Positions 1 through 10,290 of a DNA stretch of 64,000 nt are shown one piece after another. The DNA lies in contig JAWLGK010000002.1 of assembly GCA_041685115.1 (NCBI GenBank), forward strand, positions 262,599 to 326,598. The letters run 5' to 3'. The notes beneath the pieces were generated by a model. The model was not told the DNA's origin, searched no databases, and saw only the letters and a list, made by a program, of their open reading frames with translations. The stretch is from JALOAT01 sp041685115 (GTDB lineage Bacteria; Pseudomonadota; Gammaproteobacteria; Thiohalomonadales; Thiohalomonadaceae). The position numbers and the translations under genes were made by a program. Position 1 is the stretch's first letter. Each line of letters starts with the position of its first letter.

Positions 1-96
1 CTGCCGCAGGCGCCGATTGCCCAGCCACGGTCGAACCAGTACCTGGTAAACCAGCCAGCCGATGGCGATGAGAAGCAGGATGCGCAGCAGATTCAT
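1..96 (-). CDS. Small membrane-anchored protein, PP0621-like, C-terminus cut by window edge
   Basis: Only the first 32 codons are inside the window, starting at the ATG complementary to 94-96. They encode MNLLRILLLIAIGWLVYQVL followed by a basic stretch, which is one N-terminal membrane helix with a positively charged flank. Such a start is seen in the PP0621 family of small proteins (one helix and then a C-terminal zinc-ribbon-like part), but the diagnostic C-terminal half lies outside the window. It is divergent from sucC, with about 100 bp between the two starts. The family assignment is a guess; the reading frame and membrane helix are visible. Confidence 0.4.
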   Translation of the reverse strand, partial: MNLLRILLLIAIGWLVYQVLVRPWLGNRRLRQ

Positions 97-198
97 GCGC
101 GGATTGTAAATCGCTGGACTTGCAGGGGGCCACCGGGCTTTTGCGAAGCCCTTCGCTTTGCTCCAAAATACCGCGCTTTCCACCTGCGGGTCGCAGCA

Positions 199-2237
<2,039 letters not shown>

Positions 2238-2248
2238 TGAGGAATCGC

Positions 2249-2409
2249 AACGCGGAGGGCGCGGAGGCGCGGAGGACGCGGAGGACGCGGAGGAAGAATA
2301 TGAATGGTCTTCTTCGTGTTTCCTGCCCGGTAGGTGCGCGAAGAACGCCGAGGAAGAAAACGTGATCGATTTTCTCCGCGACCTCCGCGCCTCCGCGACC
2401 TCCGCGTTG
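2249..2409. repeat. GCGGAGG-type inverted-arm repeat element (element a)
   Basis: The left arm (about 2249-2300) is made of short units around GCGGAGGAC, repeated at roughly 9-base spacing. The right arm (about 2368-2409) carries the reverse complement (GACCTCCGC, GCCTCCGCG). The arms can fold into a long imperfect hairpin. Similar arms occur at 4074-4162 and 63664-63818. It lies between sucD and nadE and has no protein-coding signal of its own. Confidence 0.8.
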
Positions 2410-2435
2410 TCCTCGCCTGAAAGGACGCCTGTCCG

Positions 2436-4058
2436 ATGACTGCCCTGCGCATCGCACTCGCGCAGTTGAATCCCACGGTGGGCGACATCGATGGGAATGC
2501 GGCGAAGATTGTCGCCTGGGCATTGCGTGCCCGCGACGAGCTGAAGGCGGATCTGGTGGTATTTCCGGAGCTGGCACTGACCGGTTATCCGCCCGAGGAC
2601 CTGCTGCTGCGCCCGGGGTTTCTCGATGCCACCCTCGCCGGACTGGAGGAGATCAAGCGTCAGGTGCGCGGCATCGACGTGATCCTCGGCTATCCGCGCA
2701 GCGCCACCGGCGGGCTCTACAACGCGGCGTCGCTGCTGCGCGACGGCCACATCGTCGGCAGCTATCACAAGGTCCATCTGCCCAATTACGGCGTGTTCGA
2801 CGAACGGCGCTATTTCGTGCCGGGCGGCGAGACCTGCGTGGTGGAGGTCAATGGCGTGCCCGTGGGCATTACGGTGTGCGAGGACATCTGGCTGCCGGGT
2901 CCGGTGGAGGAAGCGGCGGCGGCAGGGGCGCAGCTGGTGGTGAACATCAACGCCTCGCCCTTTCACCTCGGCAAGGGCGATGAACGGGAAGGCGTGCTCA
3001 AGCAGCGCATCGAGGTCGCGCGTGTGCCGGTGGTCTATGTGAACCAGGTGGGCGGCCAGGACGAACTGGTGTTCGACGGTCACAGCTTCGTCATGGACGC
3101 CGTCGGCCAGGTAAGCCAGCGCGCACCGGGTTTCGAAGAGGACCTTTTTCTGGCGGAATTCCACGGCGACGGGAAGGCGGTATGGCCGGTCCCCACGCCG
3201 GCGCTGGCCGTGACCGGCGAGGAGGAAGGCGTGTATCGCGCCCTGGTGCTCGGCGTGCGTGATTACATCGAAAAGAACCGCTTCACGGGTGTGGTGCTGG
3301 GCCTGTCCGGCGGCATCGACTCGGCCCTGGCGCTGGCCGTGGCGGTGGACGCCATCGGCGCGGCGCGCTGCGAAGCCATTTCCATGCCCTCACGTTATAC
3401 CGCCGACATGAGCATCGAGGATGCGCGGCTCGAGGCCGAGGCACTGGGCGTGCCGTTTCGCGTGATTCCCATCGAACCCACCTTCAACGCCTTCATGGAG
3501 AGTCTCGAAGAGGAGTTCGCCGGCCTGCCGGCCGATGTGACCGAGGAAAACCTCCAGGCCCGTTGCCGCGGTGTGATCCTCATGGCCGTGTCCAACAAGA
3601 AACATAAGATGGTGCTCACCACCGCTAACAAGAGCGAAACCGCGGTGGGCTATTCCACCCTGTACGGCGACATGGCCGGCGGCTTCGACGTGCTGAAGGA
3701 CGTGCCCAAGACCCTGGTCTATCGCCTCGCCGAATACCGCAACCGCATCGCGCCGGTGATCCCGCGGCGCGTCATCGAGCGTGCGCCCTCGGCGGAACTC
3801 GCCCCGGGCCAGCGCGACTCCGATTCGCTGCCGCCTTATGACGTACTCGACGGCATCCTCGAACGCTATGTGGAGCGCGACCAGTCCATCGAGGAGATCA
3901 TCGACGCGGGCTTCGAACGGGCCACGGTGGAGCGCGTGGCGCACCTGGTGGACCGCAACGAATACAAACGCCGTCAGGCGCCGCCGGGCCCACGCATCAC
4001 CCGCCGCGCCTTCGGCCGCGATCGGCGCTACCCCATCACCAACGGTTTCAAGGGTTGA
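2436..4058 (+). CDS. nadE: Glutamine-dependent NAD+ synthetase
   Basis: This enzyme amidates deamido-NAD to NAD+, using glutamine hydrolysed by its own N-terminal domain. Residues 1-250 are a carbon-nitrogen hydrolase domain with the triad visible as Glu45 (FPELALTGYPPED), Lys112 (HKVHLPNYG) and Cys148 (TVCEDIW). Residues about 270-540 form the NAD synthetase domain with the ATP pyrophosphatase P-loop SGGIDSALA near residue 291. The 540-residue length is normal for the single-chain glutamine-dependent form. It is flanked on both sides by GCGGAGG-type repeats, so it is probably transcribed alone. The quinolinate synthase gene nadA of the same pathway is at 57.4 kb. Confidence 0.97.
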   Translation: MTALRIALAQLNPTVGDIDGNAAKIVAWALRARDELKADLVVFPELALTGYPPEDLLLRPGFLDATLAGLEEIKRQVRGIDVILGYPRSATGGLYNAASLLRDGHIVGSYHKVHLPNYGVFDERRYFVPGGETCVVEVNGVPVGITVCEDIWLPGPVEEAAAAGAQLVVNINASPFHLGKGDEREGVLKQRIEVARVPVVYVNQVGGQDELVFDGHSFVMDAVGQVSQRAPGFEEDLFLAEFHGDGKAVWPVPTPALAVTGEEEGVYRALVLGVRDYIEKNRFTGVVLGLSGGIDSALALAVAVDAIGAARCEAISMPSRYTADMSIEDARLEAEALGVPFRVIPIEPTFNAFMESLEEEFAGLPADVTEENLQARCRGVILMAVSNKKHKMVLTTANKSETAVGYSTLYGDMAGGFDVLKDVPKTLVYRLAEYRNRIAPVIPRRVIERAPSAELAPGQRDSDSLPPYDVLDGILERYVERDQSIEEIIDAGFERATVERVAHLVDRNEYKRRQAPPGPRITRRAFGRDRRYPITNGFKG

Positions 4059-4073
4059 GTGATAGCTGGATCA

Positions 4074-4162
4074 AACGCGGAGTACGCGGAGGCGCAGAGG
4101 ACGCGGAGGGGAAGCAATATGTTGTTCTCCGCGTCCTCTGCGCCTCCGCGCCCTCCGCGTTA
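4074..4162. repeat. GCGGAGG-type inverted-arm repeat element, short form (element b)
   Basis: The left arm (4074-4115) and right arm (4125-4162) are near reverse complements built from GCGGAGG units, separated by only about 10 bases (AAGCAATATG). This is the shortest copy of the type and would form an almost continuous hairpin of about 38 bp. It separates nadE from glnB and could act as a transcription terminator or mRNA end-stabiliser, although no U-tract follows. Confidence 0.8.
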
Positions 4163-4174
4163 CGGGCAGGGCGA

Positions 4175-4191
4175 TTGGCACGTGATATGGT
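4175..4191 (+). promoter_or_regulatory. Possible sigma-54-like promoter upstream of glnB
   Basis: The sequence TTGGCACGTGATATGGT has a good -24 element (TGGCACG) with its GG at 4177-4178. Exactly ten bases later stands GG, where a sigma-54 promoter needs GC. It lies about 27 bases before the glnB start. P-II genes are often nitrogen-regulated through RpoN, so the position makes sense, but the mismatch in the -12 GC makes this tentative. Confidence 0.3.
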
Positions 4192-4218
4192 GTGAAGCAG
4201 TGACAGCGAGGAATCCCA

Positions 4219-4557
4219 ATGAAGAAGATTGAAGCCATCATCAAGCCTTTCAAGCTGGACGACGTGCGTGAGGCGCTGTCGGAGAAGGGCGTGCAGGGTA
4301 TGACGGCGACCGAGGTGAAGGGTTTCGGCCGGCAGAAGGGCCACACCGAACTCTACCGTGGCGCGGAATACGTGGTGGATTTCCTGCCCAAGGTGAAGAT
4401 CGAAGTGGTGGTCAACGACGATCAGGTGGACGCCTGCCTGGAGGCCATCATGAGTGCGGCGCGCACCGGCAAAATCGGCGACGGCAAGATCTTCGTCACC
4501 AGCGTCGAGCGCGTGCTGCGCATCCGCACCGGCGAGGAAGGCCCGTCGGCGATTTAA
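4219..4557 (+). CDS. glnB: Nitrogen regulatory protein P-II
   Basis: P-II is a small trimeric signal protein that senses 2-oxoglutarate, ATP/ADP and, through uridylylation, glutamine, and controls glutamine synthetase and nitrogen transcription. The 112 residues are full length. The T-loop carries the uridylylation site Tyr51 in YRGAEYVVDF, the B-loop is TGKIGDGKIF, and the C-terminal signature is the usual RIRTGEEG. It has its own leader after a repeat and no amtB beside it, so GlnB is more likely than GlnK, but sequence alone cannot separate the two. The start is supported by GAGG at 4208-4211. Confidence 0.95.
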   Translation: MKKIEAIIKPFKLDDVREALSEKGVQGMTATEVKGFGRQKGHTELYRGAEYVVDFLPKVKIEVVVNDDQVDACLEAIMSAARTGKIGDGKIFVTSVERVLRIRTGEEGPSAI

Positions 4558-4740
4558 GAAAAAGCCCGAACACGGGGAACACGGGGGAATTATTTGTTCC
4601 TGTAGGAGCGGCCCCAGGCCGCGATTGCACGTATCCGACCATGATCGCGGTTTGAGGCCGCTCCCACGGGTCAGGGCAGAACCATCGAAGGATTCCCCCG
4701 TGTTCCCCGTGTCCCCTGTGGTTAATGCTTTGCTCTTCCT
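4556..4740. repeat. ACGGGG-type inverted-arm repeat with inner palindrome (element c)
   Basis: The left arm (about 4556-4588) reads from an A-rich lead AAGAAAAAGC into CACGGGGAACACGGGGG. The right arm (about 4692-4740) is its imperfect reverse complement and ends in GTGGTTAATGCTTTGCTCTT. Inside lies a second palindrome, 4601-4670, with a GGAGCGGCC half facing a GGCCGCTCC half. It begins within the glnB stop codon. Related copies are at 7165, 9545, 10276, 55237 and 58486. Confidence 0.85.
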
Positions 4741-4758
4741 CCGCTGACGTTCACGCAG

Positions 4759-5286
4759 CTAGCGGTAATCCACCACATCGCCCAGCGGCCGGCGGGGGCT
4801 GAGTTCGGGGAGTTCGGCGGGGTAGCCGACGCTGAGCAGGGCGATGGGCGCCATGCCCGCAGGCAGGTTCAGCAGCCGGGCGATCTCGGCCTCGTCGAAA
4901 TAACCCACCCAGGTGGAGCCGAGGTTGGCGGCGACCACGGCCAGTTGCGCGTAGGCGGCGGCGATGGTGGCGTCCTGCACCGCGTAGAGCGAACGCCCGC
5001 GTTCACCGAAGCGCACCTCTGCACGTTCCGTGTCGGCACAGAACACCAGGCAGATGGGGGCCTCCGAGATGAACGCTTGGTTGTCGGCGGCCCGGGCCAA
5101 CGCGTCTCGCGTGGCCCCGTCCTGCACAACCACGATACGGTAGGACTGCAGATCCCCCGCGGAGGGCGCGGCGCACGCCATCTCCAGGATCGCGTGGAGC
5201 TGCTGCGGTTCGACCTCCCGGTCGGCGAGGTAGCGGCGAACCGAATGCCGGTGCCGGACGGTTTCGAAGAAATCCCACATGCTCAA
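4759..5286 (-). CDS. Nitroreductase family protein
   Basis: The 175-residue product belongs to the FMN-dependent nitroreductase fold family, whose members reduce nitro-compounds, quinones or flavins with NAD(P)H. Visible landmarks are the N-terminal RHSVRRYLADREV (FMN phosphate-binding Arg/Ser), AAPSAGDLQSYRIVVV around residues 39-55, and the C-terminal GYPAELPELSPRRPL, where the family usually has GYP...P..R.P. It is shorter than NfsB-type enzymes and fits the short BluB/NOX-like subgroup. Substrate cannot be deduced. It is transcribed toward glnB and lies just upstream, in reverse, of bamD's 3' end. Confidence 0.88.
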   Translation of the reverse strand: MSMWDFFETVRHRHSVRRYLADREVEPQQLHAILEMACAAPSAGDLQSYRIVVVQDGATRDALARAADNQAFISEAPICLVFCADTERAEVRFGERGRSLYAVQDATIAAAYAQLAVVAANLGSTWVGYFDEAEIARLLNLPAGMAPIALLSVGYPAELPELSPRRPLGDVVDYR

Positions 5287-5351
5287 TCCCCCCTCGGTAT
5301 TGATTTTTCGAGTCCGGGCCTGAACGGCGTCACCCGGAATCTATTCGTTCA

Positions 5352-6107
5352 TCATTCCTGTCCCGGGCGCCACGGCGTCCGGTCAGGATAATTGAGCTGA
5401 AGCACTTTCTCGGCATCCTGGGCGAGGTCGGTCATCTTCATCTCACGATAGGCGGTGACGAGAATCGCGACGGCGTCCGCGACCGCAGGCGTCTGCTGAT
5501 AGTTTTCGACTACGTACTTGGCGCGGTTGGCGGCGGCGAGCCACGCCCCGCGCCGCATGTAGAAGTCCGCCGCCTTGACCTCGTGCCGCGCAAGCAGGTT
5601 GCGCAGGTGCACCATGCGCTTGACGGCATCCTGCGCGTACTTGCTGTCCGGAAAACGTTCCGTCAGTTCCTTGAAGTTGTTGAATGCCGTGCGGGCCGCG
5701 CTCGGATCGCGGTCGGCCGGGTCCTGCGGGGCGAAGCGTTCCAGGAATCCCGGCGGTGGATCGAAACTGGCGATGGCGCGCAGGTAATAGGCATAATCGG
5801 CGTTCGGATGCGTCGGGTGCAGCTTGATGAAGCGCTCGGCGGCGCCGACCGCGGCGGCGGGCTCCTCGCCCTTGTAATGGGCATAGGCGATTTCCAGCTG
5901 CGCCTGCTCCGCATAGGGCCCGTAGGGATAACGCGCCTCGAGCTTGCCGTACAGTTCGATGGCGCGCTGGTAATTACCTTCATCCAGGGCGGATTTGGCC
6001 TCGGTGTAGAATTCCGCCGCGCTCCACTTGGCGGTCGGATCCTGGCTGAGACCTGCACAGCCGCCAAGCAATAAGACCAGCCCCGCGGCGAAACCGATGA
6101 AACGCAT
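5352..6107 (-). CDS. bamD: Outer membrane protein assembly factor BamD
   Basis: BamD is the essential lipoprotein of the BAM complex that inserts beta-barrel proteins in the outer membrane. The 251-residue product has a signal peptide with lipobox LLGGC (Cys17) and then tetratricopeptide repeats, including the family signature in AQLEIAYAHYKGEEP and RFIKLHPTHPNADYAYYLRA. Length and order match E. coli BamD. It is divergent from rluD with about 85 bp between starts, as in E. coli. Confidence 0.95.
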   Translation of the reverse strand: MRFIGFAAGLVLLLGGCAGLSQDPTAKWSAAEFYTEAKSALDEGNYQRAIELYGKLEARYPYGPYAEQAQLEIAYAHYKGEEPAAAVGAAERFIKLHPTHPNADYAYYLRAIASFDPPPGFLERFAPQDPADRDPSAARTAFNNFKELTERFPDSKYAQDAVKRMVHLRNLLARHEVKAADFYMRRGAWLAAANRAKYVVENYQQTPAVADAVAILVTAYREMKMTDLAQDAEKVLQLNYPDRTPWRPGQE

Positions 6108-6193
6108 AGTGAACTAACCCCATGAACGGGACCTTCGCCCCCGGAAATGCCCCGCAAGTATAACCCGCCCCACTGCCACCGAATCAAAAAGCC

Positions 6194-7150
6194 ATGTCCG
6201 ATCCCCTTCGCCTGCATGCCGAGGTCCCGCCTGAAATGGCCGGTCGCCGCCTGGATCAGGCCCTCAGCGAACTGTTTCCCGATTATTCCCGATCGCGCCT
6301 CAAGCGCTGGGTCGAAGACGGCCATGTGCAGGTGGATGGGCGCGTGTTGCGACCGAAGGACAAACTGGCGGGCGGCGAGGCCATCGTGCTGGACGTGATC
6401 GTGGAGGAGGACCGGCGTTTCGCCGCCGAGCCCATTCCGTTGCGTATCGTGTATGAAGACGCGGAACTCCTCGTCATCGACAAGCCGGCCGGCCTGGTGG
6501 TCCATCCGGCGGCGGGCAACTGGGAAGGCACGCTGCTGAATGCGCTGCTGCACCACGCCCCTGAACTGGCCGGCGTACCGCGCGCCGGCATCGTGCATCG
6601 TCTGGACAAGGACACCACCGGCCTGATGGTGGTGGCCCGCACCCTCGAGGCCCAGAACGCCCTGGTCGAGCAACTCCAGGCGCGCAGCGTGAGCCGCGAA
6701 TACCAGGCCGTGACGGTACGCGTGATGACCGCCGGCGGTACCGTGGATGCGCCCATCGATCGCCATCCCGTGGATCGCAAGCGCATGGCCGTGGTGGCGC
6801 ATGGGCGGGAGGCGATCACCCACTACCGCGTGCTCGAACGTTTCCGCGCCCACACCCACGTCACGGTCAAGCTGGAGACCGGGCGCACCCATCAGATCCG
6901 GGTGCACATGGCGCATATCAATTTCCCGCTGGTGGGCGACCCGGTCTACGGCGGCCGCCTGCGCCTGCCCGCCGGGGTCAGCGAGGAACTGCGCCAGTGC
7001 CTGCAACAGTTCCCGCGCCAGGCCCTGCACGCCGCCCGCCTTGGCCTCGACCACCCGCGCACCGGCGAAGCCCTGAGCTGGAGCACCCCGCTGCCCGAAG
7101 ACATGCAGCGGCTGCTGGGCCTGCTGCGACAGGACGCCGCTCGCGGATGA
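6194..7150 (+). CDS. rluD: 23S rRNA pseudouridine(1911/1915/1917) synthase
   Basis: RluD isomerises three uridines in helix 69 of 23S rRNA. Residues about 17-75 are an S4 RNA-binding domain (RLDQALSELFPDYSRSRLKRWV). The catalytic domain has VHRLDKDTTGLMVVA with the catalytic Asp138, and RTHQIRVHMAHI near residue 233. The 318-residue length is normal. The start at 6194 follows the family N-terminus. It is divergent from bamD and followed by pgeF, the order known from E. coli, with a repeat element between them. Confidence 0.95.
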   Translation: MSDPLRLHAEVPPEMAGRRLDQALSELFPDYSRSRLKRWVEDGHVQVDGRVLRPKDKLAGGEAIVLDVIVEEDRRFAAEPIPLRIVYEDAELLVIDKPAGLVVHPAAGNWEGTLLNALLHHAPELAGVPRAGIVHRLDKDTTGLMVVARTLEAQNALVEQLQARSVSREYQAVTVRVMTAGGTVDAPIDRHPVDRKRMAVVAHGREAITHYRVLERFRAHTHVTVKLETGRTHQIRVHMAHINFPLVGDPVYGGRLRLPAGVSEELRQCLQQFPRQALHAARLGLDHPRTGEALSWSTPLPEDMQRLLGLLRQDAARG

Positions 7151-7164
7151 ACGCCGACAAACCG

Positions 7165-7368
7165 AGAGAAGAGAAAAGCGTTGACCATGGGGGACACGGG
7201 GTTAATCCCGGGATGTCGTCGCTATCAGCACCTGTAGCGGCCTCAGGCCGCGACCGCCACGGCCGAGCCCGCCCCCCGCGGCCAATGCGATCACGCGGCA
7301 ACTCCTACCCAAGAAAACCGAATTCCCCCGTGTTCCCCGTGTCCTCCGTGGTTAATGCTTTTTTGCTG
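7165..7368. repeat. ACGGGG-type inverted-arm repeat element (element d)
   Basis: The left arm (about 7165-7202) begins GAGAAGAGAAAAGCGTTGAC and continues into GGGGGACACGGGG. The right arm (about 7322-7368) is CCCCCGTGTTCCCCGTGTCC and then GTGGTTAATGCTTTTTT. The interior holds a GCGGCCTCAGGCCGC palindrome near 7229-7245. It fills the gap between rluD and pgeF. Confidence 0.85.
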
Positions 7369-7383
7369 ACGTGAGCCATCCTC

Positions 7384-8130
7384 ATGGAATTCATTTTTCC
7401 TGATTGGCCGGCGCCGGCGAATGTGCGGGCGGCGGTGACGACGCGCGCGGGCGGGGTGAGCGTGGGGCCGTATGCCTCGCTCAACCTGGGCGATCACGTG
7501 GGGGATGAGCCGGCGGCGGTGGCGGAGAATCGTGCGCGGCTGGTACGCGCCCTGGCGCTGCCGGGCGAGCCCGGCTGGCTGAAGCAGGTGCACGGCACCT
7601 GCGCGCGGGATGCCGCGCTCGCCGGCGGTGAGGCGGATGCCGGATTCGCGACCGGCCCCGGCGTGGTGTGCGTGGTGCTCACCGCCGACTGCTTGCCGGT
7701 GTTGTTCTGTGACCGCCACGGCACGCGTGTGGCGGCGGCACACGCGGGCTGGCGCGGCCTGGCGGCGGGCGTGCTGGAGCGTACCGTGGAGGCCCTTGAT
7801 ACGTCGCCGGGTGACGTGCTTGCCTGGCTTGGTCCCGCCATCGGCCCCGATGCCTTTGAGGTGGGGGAGGAGGTGCGTGCGGAATTCCTGCGCCACGATG
7901 CACGTGCCGCCGAGGCATTCCGCCCGTCACCGCAGGGCCGCTGGCTCGCCGACCTGTATGCGCTTGCCCGCCTGCGTCTGCAACGCCAGGGTGTCACGGC
8001 GATCCACGGCGGCGGGCTGTGCACCTACCGCGATGTTGAGCGCTTCTATTCCTACCGCCGTGACGGTGTCACCGGGCGCGTGGCCAGCCTGATCTGGTTG
8101 CTCCGCGGGCCGGAACAGCGGGCGCCGTAG
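7384..8130 (+). CDS. pgeF: Purine nucleoside phosphorylase / laccase-domain protein YfiH
   Basis: This is the YfiH/LACC1 (CNF1/YfiH) family, reported as zinc-dependent purine nucleoside phosphorylase or adenosine deaminase, and in E. coli (PgeF) as a peptidoglycan-editing factor. The metal ligands are visible as His70 (KQVHG), Cys103 (TADCLPVLFCD) and His120 (AAHAGWRGLAAG). The 248-residue length is typical and the C-terminus has the usual GLCTYRDVERFYSYRRDG. It follows rluD as in E. coli. Confidence 0.93.
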   Translation: MEFIFPDWPAPANVRAAVTTRAGGVSVGPYASLNLGDHVGDEPAAVAENRARLVRALALPGEPGWLKQVHGTCARDAALAGGEADAGFATGPGVVCVVLTADCLPVLFCDRHGTRVAAAHAGWRGLAAGVLERTVEALDTSPGDVLAWLGPAIGPDAFEVGEEVRAEFLRHDARAAEAFRPSPQGRWLADLYALARLRLQRQGVTAIHGGGLCTYRDVERFYSYRRDGVTGRVASLIWLLRGPEQRAP

Positions 8131-8220
8131 CACGTCTTGCCGTACCGTTTCGCAACCTGGGCGGGCCGGGAGGCTTTTCGGTTATGATGCGGCCTTTCCG
8201 CATCTCCTGACGGTCCCCCT

Positions 8221-8988
8221 ATGAATCTGCTTGTGCTGGTGGTGGCGTTTTGTCTGCTGGGCGGCGTGCTCAGCGTGATCGCTGCCGGCTCGTTTCTGAT
8301 CATGCCCGAGCGCCTGCGTACCCGTGCCTTGCCGCACTTCGTGAGCTTTGCCATCGGTGCGCTGCTCGGCGCGGCGTTCCTCGCCATTCTGCCGCACGCC
8401 CTGGAGGCGCCCGGCATCGATAGCCATGAGCTGCTGGGCACCGTGCTGCTGGGGCTGCTGGCGTTTTTCCTGCTTGAGAAGCTCGTGTTGTGGCGCCACT
8501 GCCACCATGGTGTGTGCGAACCCGGGCATGAACACCACCAATCGGTGCCCGGTGTACTGATTCTGGTCGGCGATGCCATCCACAACTTCGTGGACGGCGT
8601 GCTCATCGCCGCGGCCTTCCTCACCGACGTGCACCTGGGTATCGTCACCGCCATCGCCGTGGCGGCCCACGAGATCCCCCAGGAAGTGGGCGATTTCGCC
8701 ATTCTGCTGCAAAGCGGCTTCAGCCGCGCCAAGGCCTTCGCGTACAACGTCCTGGCGAGCGCGGCCACCGTGGTCGGCGGCTTGCTGGCGTATTTCGCGC
8801 TGTCGGACGTGCAATCCGTGGTGCCGTACGTGCTCGCCATCGCGGCCTCCAGCTTCATCTACATCGCCGTCGCCGACCTCATTCCCGGTTTGCATCGGCG
8901 CGTCAACGTGGGTGCGACGGTGCAGCAGGCGGCCTTGATCGCAGCGGGCGTCATCATCATTTATTTTTCTCATTCCACGCTGCACTGA
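8221..8988 (+). CDS. ZIP family divalent metal transporter
   Basis: This inner membrane transporter of zinc, iron or a related divalent metal has 255 residues and about eight hydrophobic segments. The paired metal-site motifs of the family are visible: HNFVDG in helix 4 (about residue 122) and HEIPQE in helix 5 (about residue 151). A His-rich cytoplasmic loop (RHCHHGVCEPGHEHHQ, about residues 92-107) precedes them, as is common in ZIP proteins. It sits between pgeF and the ACT-domain gene, 21 bp before the latter, so they may be cotranscribed. The metal is not predictable. Confidence 0.92.
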   Translation: MNLLVLVVAFCLLGGVLSVIAAGSFLIMPERLRTRALPHFVSFAIGALLGAAFLAILPHALEAPGIDSHELLGTVLLGLLAFFLLEKLVLWRHCHHGVCEPGHEHHQSVPGVLILVGDAIHNFVDGVLIAAAFLTDVHLGIVTAIAVAAHEIPQEVGDFAILLQSGFSRAKAFAYNVLASAATVVGGLLAYFALSDVQSVVPYVLAIAASSFIYIAVADLIPGLHRRVNVGATVQQAALIAAGVIIIYFSHSTLH

Positions 8989-9009
8989 AGCCGCGAAGAG
9001 GAGCGAGTC

Positions 9010-9531
9010 ATGAGCAAGTGGTACATGTTGAACCTGGTCGGCAAGGACAGGCCCGGCATCGTCGCCAAGGTGAGCGCAGCCCTGTTCGACGGTGGCAGCG
9101 ATCTGGGCGAGGCCAGCATGATGCGCCTGGGCGGCAATTTCTCCATCATGCTCATGGTGCGTCACGAGGGTACGGTGAAGCAGTTGCACGACCTCATCGA
9201 ACCGGTGGCCGACTCCCTCGGGCTGCACTACCACGTGGATCACATCGACGGCCAGTTGCATCACCATCACGTGCCCGACGTACGCATCACCGTCTACGGT
9301 GCCGATCGTGCCGGCATCGTGGCCAAGGTGACGGGCGCGCTGGCAGAAGCAGGCCTGGACATCACCGACCTGGAATCCGACGTGGCCGGCACCGAGACCA
9401 AGCCCATCTACATCATGCAGATCGAGGGCGTGGCACGCGAAGGCGTTGAGGCCCTGCAATCCGCCCTCGACGTGGTCACCGCCGAAGGCATCGAAGCCAA
9501 GCTCGACACCTTTGAAACGCTGATTGGCTGA
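9010..9531 (+). CDS. Two-ACT-domain protein, GcvR-like
   Basis: The 173-residue protein consists of two ACT domains, about residues 4-85 (NLVGKDRPGIVAKVSAALF) and 92-172 (VYGADRAGIVAKVTGALAEA). GcvR, the glycine cleavage repressor partner of GcvA, has this architecture, and similar proteins are annotated as amino-acid-binding ACT proteins. A His-rich linker (GQLHHHHVPD) joins the domains. A good Shine-Dalgarno (GAAGAGGAG at 8995-9003) precedes the ATG. No glycine-cleavage genes are nearby, so the regulatory target is unknown. Confidence 0.85.
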   Translation: MSKWYMLNLVGKDRPGIVAKVSAALFDGGSDLGEASMMRLGGNFSIMLMVRHEGTVKQLHDLIEPVADSLGLHYHVDHIDGQLHHHHVPDVRITVYGADRAGIVAKVTGALAEAGLDITDLESDVAGTETKPIYIMQIEGVAREGVEALQSALDVVTAEGIEAKLDTFETLIG

Positions 9532-9544
9532 CGGCTAAACAGAT

Positions 9545-9759
9545 GAACCACGGGGGACGCGGGGGAAACGATTTCAGGCGTGTGTGGGAGCGAGCTTCTG
9601 CTCGCGACGAGCTCACAATTTCCGTCGGCCGAGCATCGCGAGCGGAAGCTCGCTCCCACAAGTTTGCCTCCACGCCCGCCACGCAGGTCTGCGCGCAGAC
9701 GCTGTGCATTTCTTCTTTCCCCGTGTCCCCCGTGTTCCCCGTGGTTAAGGCTTTTCTCC
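9545..9759. repeat. ACGGGG-type inverted-arm repeat with inner REP hairpin (element e)
   Basis: The left arm (about 9545-9568) is AACCACGGGGGACGCGGGGG. The right arm (about 9718-9759) is its imperfect complement, ending GTGGTTAAGGCTTTTCTCC directly before the def start. The interior has a strong palindrome at 9581-9662, where GTGGGAGCGAGCTTCTGCTC faces AGCGGAAGCTCGCTCCCAC. The same inner palindrome recurs at 58541-58604 inside element i. Confidence 0.87.
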
Positions 9760-9762
9760 AAA

Positions 9763-10290
9763 ATGGCCATTCTTGAAATACTCACCTACCCGGACGAGCG
9801 CCTGAAGCGCATCTCGGAACCTGTGGAGCGGTTCGATGATGAACTGCGCGCCTTCATCGCCGATCTGGAAGAGACCATGCGCGCGGGTCCCGGTGGTGTC
9901 GGTATCGCCGCGCCGCAGGTGGGGCGCATTCAGCGCGTCGTCATCGTGGACTGCTCGGTCACGCGCAAGCCCGTACCGAATCACGGCAAGCTCATTCTCA
10001 TCAATCCCGAAGTGCTCAGCTGGGAAGGCATGGAGGTGGGTCGTGAGGGCTGCATGTCCGTGCCCGATTACACCGGCAATGTCATCCGCGCGACCGGCCT
10101 GACCCTCGCAGCGCAAAACCAGCACGGCGAACAACTCGAACTCGAATTCGAAGGCTTCGAGGCCCGTGCCGTGCAGCACGAAATGGATCACCTCGACGGC
10201 ATGCTGTTCCTCGACCGCCTGGTCTCCCGCCGCAACGACCTGTTCCGCCGCAAGGTCTACCAGGAACCCAAGGCGAAGAAAAAAGCGTGA
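9763..10290 (+). CDS. def: Peptide deformylase
   Basis: Peptide deformylase removes the N-formyl group from nascent proteins. All three family motifs are present in the 175 residues: GVGIAAPQVG (45-54), EGCMSVP with metal ligand Cys97 (Met replaces the common Leu), and QHEMDHLDG with His139, Glu140 and His143. The ATG at 9763 gives the standard start MAILEILTYPDERL. A longer frame upstream only translates the preceding repeat and is rejected. The last codons (AKKKA) and the stop lie in the A-rich lead of the next repeat. No fmt gene adjoins it, unlike the usual def-fmt pair. Confidence 0.95.
   Translation: MAILEILTYPDERLKRISEPVERFDDELRAFIADLEETMRAGPGGVGIAAPQVGRIQRVVIVDCSVTRKPVPNHGKLILINPEVLSWEGMEVGREGCMSVPDYTGNVIRATGLTLAAQNQHGEQLELEFEGFEARAVQHEMDHLDGMLFLDRLVSRRNDLFRRKVYQEPKAKKKA

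Noticed and set aside
9580..9762. N-terminal extension of peptide deformylase
   Set aside because: The in-frame upstream part translates the repeat element (a hairpin and ACGGGG arm) and the family start MAILEILTYP is at 9763.
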